Shown piece after piece: positions 60,052 through 64,000 of a DNA stretch of 64,000 bases. The stretch comes from Roseiarcus sp050010035 (GTDB lineage: Bacteria > Pseudomonadota > Alphaproteobacteria > Rhizobiales > Beijerinckiaceae). How positions within the stretch are numbered: the stretch's first letter is position 1; every line of letters begins with the position of its first letter. The position numbers and the translations under genes are program-made. The stretch is taken from NCBI GenBank assembly GCA_050010035.1, contig JBEKLU010000015.1:9623-73622 (forward strand), in the 5' to 3' direction. The notes beneath the pieces were generated by a model. That model saw only the letters and a program-made list of their open reading frames with translations. It made no database searches and was not told where the DNA came from.

Positions 60052-60433
60052 TTAATCCTCCCCCGCAGCGGACGAAAATTCGTGACGTCCACAAGTATAC
60101 CTGTGCATTTCCTAAGCGACATCTGCATGATGACGATTTTACTGATAGCAAGATTATCATTTTTGAAGTTTTTGACAAGGCCATTCCGCCAGGGGAATCG
60201 CTTCAGGTTAATTCGCGTTAACAAGTGAGGGAACTTCCGCCTTGTGGTCGAGTTTGTCGTCGCCAAGAGCGCGCATTTTGGCGAATTCCGCGGTTTCGCC
60301 CGGGTCGGTTTCGTTGACCAGGCCACAAGGTCATGGCCGGAGCCCCATTCTTAACCTCTCGCTAACCTGAAGCGATCGCCCTGGCCATTCCGCTTCCCGC
60401 TCTTGACTCCCGCCCCGTTCGCGTCCAAAACTA
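60052..60433. other. Intergenic region upstream of the mutasome
   Basis: About 380 bp, with an AT-rich stretch at 60080-60220. I see no supported gene. It ends at the LexA box of imuA. Confidence 0.5.
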
Positions 60434-60448
60434 GAACAAAGAGCGAAC
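60434..60448. promoter_or_regulatory. LexA (SOS) box upstream of imuA
   Basis: GAACAAAGAGCGAAC is a perfect GAAC-N7-GAAC direct repeat, the alphaproteobacterial LexA operator, 19 bases before the imuA ATG. It supports SOS induction of the imuA-imuB-dnaE2 cassette. Confidence 0.9.
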
Positions 60449-60466
60449 ACATAGGGTGCGGATCGG

Positions 60467-61324
60467 ATGTCGCGCGGCGACAGGGCTGAGGGGATGGCGC
60501 GTTTGCGGCGCGCCGTCGCCGAGATCGAGGCTCGTTCGGGGCCGGCGGAGGCGCGCGCGCCGCGAAGGCTGTCGCTGACCCGCGCGCTCGATCGCGCGCT
60601 CGGCGGCGGGCTTGCCGGCGACGGTCTGCACGAGATCGCCCCGGCGCGCCCCGGCGACGGGGCGGCGGCGATGGGTTTCGCGCTCGCGCTGGTCGCGCGC
60701 TTCATGGCCGAGCGCGGCGCGGCGGGGCTCATTCTGGCCGAGGATTTCGCGCTGCGCGAGACCGGCGCGCTCTACGGGCCGGGGCTCGTCGCGCACGGTC
60801 TGGAGCTCGGCCGGCTCGTCTTCGTGCGCGCGCCCGACGCGCCGGCTTTGTTCCAGGCGATGGAGGAGGCGCTTAGGAGCGGCGCGCCGGCGGTCGTCGT
60901 CGGCGAAGCGTGGAATCTGAGGGGCTACGATCTTTCCGTTTCGCGCCGCCTGCTGCTCGCCGCACGCGCCGGGGCGACGCCGGCGCTGCTGGTTCAGGCG
61001 AGCGCCTATGGCGCGGCCGAAAAACTTTCCAGCGCCGCCGAGACGCGCTTCGAGATCGCCGCCGCGCCGAGCGCGTGGCTGAGCGCCGCGGGCGGCGGGC
61101 GCGCGCTTCCCGGGCCGCCCGCCTTCGCCGCGCGGCTCGTCAAGGCGCGCCTGACCTCGGCTCAGGGGCCGCAAAGCCTCGACGCGACGAAAATCTTCCG
61201 CCTGACTTGGCGAAGCGAGGACAAGACCTGGCGAAGCGAGGACCAGCAATTTGACGAACCGACGCTTTCTCTCCCTGTGGCTGCCGCGTCTGGCGAGCGA
61301 CCGCGCGCGAAAATTGCGCGGTGA
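60467..61324 (+). CDS. imuA: Translesion mutagenesis protein ImuA
   Basis: A RecA/SulA-like protein of 285 residues that forms the mutasome with ImuB and DnaE2. It has LSLTRALDRALGGGLAGDGLHEIAPARPGDGAAAMGFALAL (a degenerate P-loop region), AAGLILAEDFALRETGALYGPGL and VVVGEAWNLRGYDLSVSRRLLLAARAG. The end contains a small tandem repeat (WRSEDKTWRSEDQ) and overlaps imuB by 74 bases. A LexA box lies just upstream. Confidence 0.9.
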   Translation: MSRGDRAEGMARLRRAVAEIEARSGPAEARAPRRLSLTRALDRALGGGLAGDGLHEIAPARPGDGAAAMGFALALVARFMAERGAAGLILAEDFALRETGALYGPGLVAHGLELGRLVFVRAPDAPALFQAMEEALRSGAPAVVVGEAWNLRGYDLSVSRRLLLAARAGATPALLVQASAYGAAEKLSSAAETRFEIAAAPSAWLSAAGGGRALPGPPAFAARLVKARLTSAQGPQSLDATKIFRLTWRSEDKTWRSEDQQFDEPTLSLPVAAASGERPRAKIAR

Positions 61325-62927
61325 GGCGGCCAATCACCCGGGCCCCTCACCCTGCCTCTCCCCGCTTTGCGGGGAGAGGGGCGCGCGGCGCCGTTCTTCC
61401 CCTCTCCCCGCTCTTCGCGGGGAGAGACAGGGTGAGGGGCGGGGTGAGTTGCCGCCCCTCGTCGTCGTCGCCAAAATCAAGAGCGCGCAGCGTCTCATCG
61501 GCGTCGACGCGACCGCCGCGCGGCTCGGCCTCACGCCGGGCCTGACGCTCGCCGACGCGCGCGCGCGCCATCCCACGCTCGAAGCCGTCGAGGCCGATCC
61601 ACAAGCGGAAGCAAAGCTCATCGAGCGCCTCGCGGACTTCTGCGCCCGCTTCACGCCGCTCGTCGCGCTCGATGGCGCCGACGGCCTGATGCTCGACGTC
61701 TCCGGCGTCGCGCATCTCTTCGGCGGCGAGGAGGGGCTCGCGGCGGAGGTCGAGGCGCGCCTGACCCGTTTGGGGCTCGAGGTCGCGCTCGGCCTCGCCG
61801 ATGCGCCGCGCGCCGCGTGGGCGCTGGCGCGCTATTCAAGCGCGCGCATCGCGCCCGCCGGCCTTTCCGGCAAGGCCTTCGCCAAGCTCTATTACGAAAT
61901 GCCGGTCGCCGCGCTGGGGCTCGACGACAAGACGAGCGCCGACATGGCGCGCGCCGGGCTGCGCCGCATCGGCGATCTCGCGCTGAGGCCGCGCGCCCCG
62001 ATCGCCGCGCGCTTCGGCGCTGAAGCGATCGCGCGGCTCGACGCGCTGAGCGGCGTGACGCGCGAGGCGATCTCGCCGCGTTTCGCCGCGCCCGACTTTT
62101 GCGCCGAGCGGCGCTTCGCCAGCCCGATCGTCGCCAGCGAGGCGGTGACGGCGACGCTTGTCCGGCTCGCCGACGATCTCGCGCAGATGCTGGCGCGCCG
62201 GATGAAAGGCGCGCGGCGGCTGGAGCTCGCCCTCTTCCGCGTCGACGGCGACGTGCGCCGCATTGTCGTGGGTTGCGGCCGGCCGCTCGGCGAGGCGCGC
62301 GCCATGGCGCGCCTCTTCGCCGAGCGCCTCGCCGGCGGCGCCGAGGAGGAGATCGACGCCGGCTTCGGCGTCGATGTGATGCGCCTTTCCTGTCTCCTCG
62401 CCGAGCCGCTGGAGCCCTCGCAAAGCGAATGGGAGCGCGCGCGCGAGGCCGAGCGCTCGGTGCGGCTCGCCGATCTCCTGGACGGCTTGAGCGCGCGGCT
62501 GGGGCCGCGCCGCGTGACGCGGCAAGAGCTCGTCGAGGCCCATATTCCCGAACAGGCCGTCGTCGCCTCGCCGGCGGTGCTGGGCGCGGCGCGCGCGCGC
62601 GGCGAGGGGGGCGAGCCCATCGCTCGCGCCGCGGCGCCGACGCGGCCCTTGCGCCTGTTCGAGCGGCCCGAGCCGATCGAGGCGCTCGCCGAAGTCCCCG
62701 ACGGCCCGCCGCTGCGCTTCCGCTGGCGGCGCGTGCTGCACGAAGTCGCGGCGATCGAAGGCCCCGAGCGCATCGCCGCGCCGTGGTGGCGCCGCCCCGG
62801 TGCCCCGACGCGCGACTATTTCCGCGCCGAGGACACGTTAGGGCGCCGCTTCTGGCTCTACCGCGAAGGCCTCTGGGGCCGCGAAACGACGCGGGCGAAA
62901 TGGTTCATGCACGGGGTGTTCGGGTGA
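61251..62927 (+). CDS. imuB: ImuB (inactive Y-family polymerase-like) with an in-frame palindrome insertion
   Basis: ImuB links DnaE2 to the beta clamp in SOS mutagenesis. This 558-residue form starts at TTG: MTNRRFLSLWLPRLASDRAR, then LIGVDATAARLGLTPGLTLADARA, CARFTPLVALDGADGLMLDVSGVAHLFGG and a C-terminal WWRRPGAPTRDYFRAEDT. Residues about 31-63 (PSPCLSPLCGERGARRRSSP to RQGEGRGE) are not part of the family. They are encoded by a complete 99-bp palindrome (61342-61440), and 99 bp is 33 codons, so the frame is kept. It overlaps imuA by 74 bases. Confidence 0.92.
   Translation: MTNRRFLSLWLPRLASDRARKLRGEAANHPGPSPCLSPLCGERGARRRSSPLPALRGERQGEGRGELPPLVVVAKIKSAQRLIGVDATAARLGLTPGLTLADARARHPTLEAVEADPQAEAKLIERLADFCARFTPLVALDGADGLMLDVSGVAHLFGGEEGLAAEVEARLTRLGLEVALGLADAPRAAWALARYSSARIAPAGLSGKAFAKLYYEMPVAALGLDDKTSADMARAGLRRIGDLALRPRAPIAARFGAEAIARLDALSGVTREAISPRFAAPDFCAERRFASPIVASEAVTATLVRLADDLAQMLARRMKGARRLELALFRVDGDVRRIVVGCGRPLGEARAMARLFAERLAGGAEEEIDAGFGVDVMRLSCLLAEPLEPSQSEWERAREAERSVRLADLLDGLSARLGPRRVTRQELVEAHIPEQAVVASPAVLGAARARGEGGEPIARAAAPTRPLRLFERPEPIEALAEVPDGPPLRFRWRRVLHEVAAIEGPERIAAPWWRRPGAPTRDYFRAEDTLGRRFWLYREGLWGRETTRAKWFMHGVFG
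61342..61440. repeat. 99-bp palindromic repeat, copy 2 (family B), inside imuB
   Basis: The outer arms GCCCCTCACCCTGCCTCTCC and GGAGAGACAGGGTGAGGGGC have one mismatch. The inner hairpins are CTCCCCGC/GCGGGGAG in each arm. Length and sequence match copy 1 at 8711-8809. Here the element is read through as protein. Confidence 0.92.
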
Positions 62928-62933
62928 GGAAAA

Positions 62934-62988
62934 CCCTTCTCCCGCTTGCGGGAGAAGGTGGCCGCGCGAAGCGCGGCCGGATGAGGGC
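62934..62988. repeat. Family A palindromic unit upstream of the DUF559 gene
   Basis: CCCTTCTCCCGC/GCGGGAGAAGG followed by GGCCGCGC/GCGCGGCC and GGATGAGGGC. It is a single unit of the family seen as pairs at 681 and 35082, placed six bases after the imuB stop. Confidence 0.85.
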
Positions 62989-63007
62989 CTTTCAGAGGGG
63001 GTAAGTC

Positions 63008-63361
63008 ATGCGCGACGACATTCCACTCTTCGCGAAATCTCGCGCCCGGAGCATGCGGCGGGCGCTCACCGACGCGGAGCGAAAGCTTTGGTACGCCTTA
63101 CGCGATCGGCGTATGCAGTCGCTCAAGTTTCGCCGCCAGGCGCCGGTTGGTCCTTATATCGTCGACTTCCTTTGTCTCGCGCACAAACTCGTCGTCGAGG
63201 CGGATGGCTCGCAACACGCCGAAAATCGTCGCGACGTTGCGCGCGACGCGTGGCTTGGGCGAGAGGGCTACAAAGTCCTGCGCTTTGGCAATCGCGACAT
63301 TCTGACAGCGCAAGACAGCGTGCTGGCGACGATCGCAACGGCGTGTGGCTTGCCATGGTGA
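63008..63361 (+). CDS. DUF559 (Vsr/restriction-endonuclease-like) protein
   Basis: A protein of 117 residues: ARSMRRALTDAERKLWYALRDRRMQSLKFRRQ, then VGPYIVDFLCLAHKLVVEADGSQH and VLRFGNRDIL. The Asp in YIVDF and the ExD in VVEADGSQH fit the PD-(D/E)xK-like catalytic core of the DUF559/Vsr superfamily. It lies between imuB and dnaE2, which are normally adjacent, and is flanked on both sides by family A palindromes. It may be the nuclease of a small mobile unit (inference). Confidence 0.87.
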   Translation: MRDDIPLFAKSRARSMRRALTDAERKLWYALRDRRMQSLKFRRQAPVGPYIVDFLCLAHKLVVEADGSQHAENRRDVARDAWLGREGYKVLRFGNRDILTAQDSVLATIATACGLPW

Positions 63362-63373
63362 TCCTCATTTCAA

Positions 63374-63470
63374 AGCCCTCACCCCAACCCCTCTCCCGCG
63401 AGCGGGAGAGGGGCTTTCCCCTTCTCCCGCTCGCGGGAGAAGGTGGCGAGCGCAGCGAGCCGGATGAGGG
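63374..63470. repeat. Palindromic repeats downstream of the DUF559 gene
   Basis: A family B-like half (CCCTCACCCCAACCCCTCTC, hairpin CTCTCCCGC/GCGGGAGAG) abuts a family A unit (CCCTTCTCCCGC/GCGGGAGAAGG, GGCGAGC/GCGAGCC, GGATGAGGGC). It ends ten bases before the dnaE2 start. Confidence 0.85.
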
Positions 63471-63479
63471 CTTCTTCCC

Positions 63480-64000
63480 ATGATCCGCCTCGCCCCTCGC
63501 TTCGCCGAGCTCGCGACGGCGACGAATTTTTCGTTCCTTCGCGGCGCTTCGCACCCGGAAGAGTTCGTCGCGCGCGCCGCCGAACTCGGTCTGACGGGGA
63601 TCGGCGTCGCCGATCGCAACACGCTCGCCGGCGTCGTGCGCGCGCATGTTTACGCGCGCGAGAACCGCGCCGCGATCGGCGCGCTGCGCGTCGTCACCGG
63701 CGCGCGGCTGAGCTTCGTCGACGGCGCGCCCGACATGCTCGCCTACCCCAGAAATCGCGCCGCCTATGGGCGGCTGTGCCGGCTGCTGACCAAAGGCAAT
63801 CTGCGCGCGCCCAAGGGCGAGTGCCATTTGAACTTCGAGGATCTGCTGGAACATGGCGAGGGCTTGCAGATCGTCGCGATGGAGGCGGGGGGCGGGGGGG
63901 CCCCGGCCGGCCCCGCCGCCCCCCACCCCCAACACCCCAAGGGGTGGGGGGGGGGGCGGGTGGCGCCCCGACGCCGCCGCAGAAACCACGCCCCCGGGGT
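63480..64000 (+). CDS. dnaE2: Error-prone DNA polymerase DnaE2 (ImuC), N-terminal part
   Basis: The frame opens MIRLAPRFAELATATNFSFL then RGASHPEEFVARAAELGLTG, IGVADRNTLAGVVRAHVYAR and VVTGARLSFVDGAPDMLAYP, the PHP domain at the start of DnaE2. DnaE2 is the catalytic polymerase of SOS-induced translesion synthesis with ImuA and ImuB. After LQIVAMEAG (about 63885) the sequence turns into G/C runs that do not encode DnaE2. The remaining 800 or more residues are outside the window. The usual imuB-dnaE2 adjacency is broken by the DUF559 gene. Confidence 0.92.
   Translation, partial: MIRLAPRFAELATATNFSFLRGASHPEEFVARAAELGLTGIGVADRNTLAGVVRAHVYARENRAAIGALRVVTGARLSFVDGAPDMLAYPRNRAAYGRLCRLLTKGNLRAPKGECHLNFEDLLEHGEGLQIVAMEAGGGGAPAGPAAPHPQHPKGWGGGRVAPRRRRRNHAPG
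63885..64000. other. Low-complexity G/C end, probable assembly artefact
   Basis: From 63885 the sequence is dominated by runs of G and C (for example GGGGGGCGGGGGGGCCCC and GGTGGGGGGGGGGC). It abruptly breaks the dnaE2 coding pattern. This looks like an erroneous contig end and not biology. Confidence 0.8.

Noticed and set aside
1..64000. tRNA, rRNA genes and insertion sequences with transposases
   Set aside because: I scanned for T-loop signatures, rRNA-like blocks, and DDE or serine/tyrosine recombinase proteins and found none.

Overview
The window looks like a chromosomal stretch of a GC-rich alphaproteobacterium of the order Hyphomicrobiales (Rhizobiales). Sequence evidence is: a CtrA cell-cycle regulator with GANTC (CcrM-type) sites clustered upstream, a LexA box of the alphaproteobacterial form GAAC-N7-GAAC in front of an imuA-imuB-dnaE2 mutasome, an alphaproteobacterial AddB, an AcdR/AcdS pair, class-II-synthetase-like amino acid:carrier-protein ligase, and dispersed GC-rich palindromic repeats of a type common in this order. 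A Methylocystaceae/Beijerinckiaceae-like host is a guess only. The right end collapses into G/C homopolymers that do not look like genomic sequence, so the window probably ends at a contig edge. Two genes (pntB, and possibly the 5' end of addB) carry single-base frame breaks that may be sequence errors.

Layout. 1-3.4 kb (minus): addB 5' part, an orphan parD, and cobQ-cobO of cobalamin synthesis. 3.5-5.9 kb (plus): a carrier protein-AMP ligase-SDR cassette with overlapping genes. 6.1-7.2 kb: an AT-rich orphan membrane protein and a three-way-junction-shaped palindrome. 7.3-14 kb: a beta-hydroxyacid dehydrogenase, then an aminoacyl-carrier-protein locus (ligase, acyl-CoA-dehydrogenase-like protein, divergent carrier protein, FATP-like ligase, flavin reductase). 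14-20.7 kb (minus): metY-metA, an MFS carrier, and the overlapping lgt-midA-pgeF set. 20.8-24.3 kb: a sulfotransferase-like/aminotransferase pair and divergent acdR/acdS. 24.3-33.8 kb: Kup, a BTLCP protease, a UPF0104 membrane protein, pncA, GST, queG, two DUF465 proteins and two toxin-antitoxin modules, each lying between partial direct duplications of a neighbouring gene.

34-40 kb is a surface region: a glycosyltransferase-like protein, a secreted protein, a 938-residue trimeric autotransporter with about 48 fourteen-residue head repeats, and a sulfotransferase. 40-45.6 kb: small membrane protein, ChaB, methyltransferase, PDZ protein, purE-purK, rpsU, TPR lipoprotein. 45.7-46.5 kb: a two-gene unit with a predicted TIR/deoxyribosyltransferase-like protein. 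46.7-52.6 kb: SDR, pntAA-pntAB-pntB, a COX IV-like peptide, fliJ and ctrA. 53-58.2 kb: an overlapping operon of acetyl-CoA synthetase-like ligase, pyruvate dehydrogenase E1 alpha, E1 beta, E2 and a carrier protein. 58.4-60.1 kb: secreted DUF4189 protein, an antitoxin with a truncated toxin, and a secreted ClpP-like protein. 60.4-64 kb: SOS-controlled imuA, imuB (with a 99-bp palindrome inserted in frame), a DUF559 nuclease-like gene between palindromes, and the start of dnaE2.

Two themes recur. Three independent acyl/aminoacyl carrier proteins each sit beside an AMP-forming ligase, which suggests thioester-bound acyl or aminoacyl chemistry. Several classes of palindromic repeat and partial gene duplications mark the accessory sites, next to toxin-antitoxin genes, a DUF559 gene and the adhesin.
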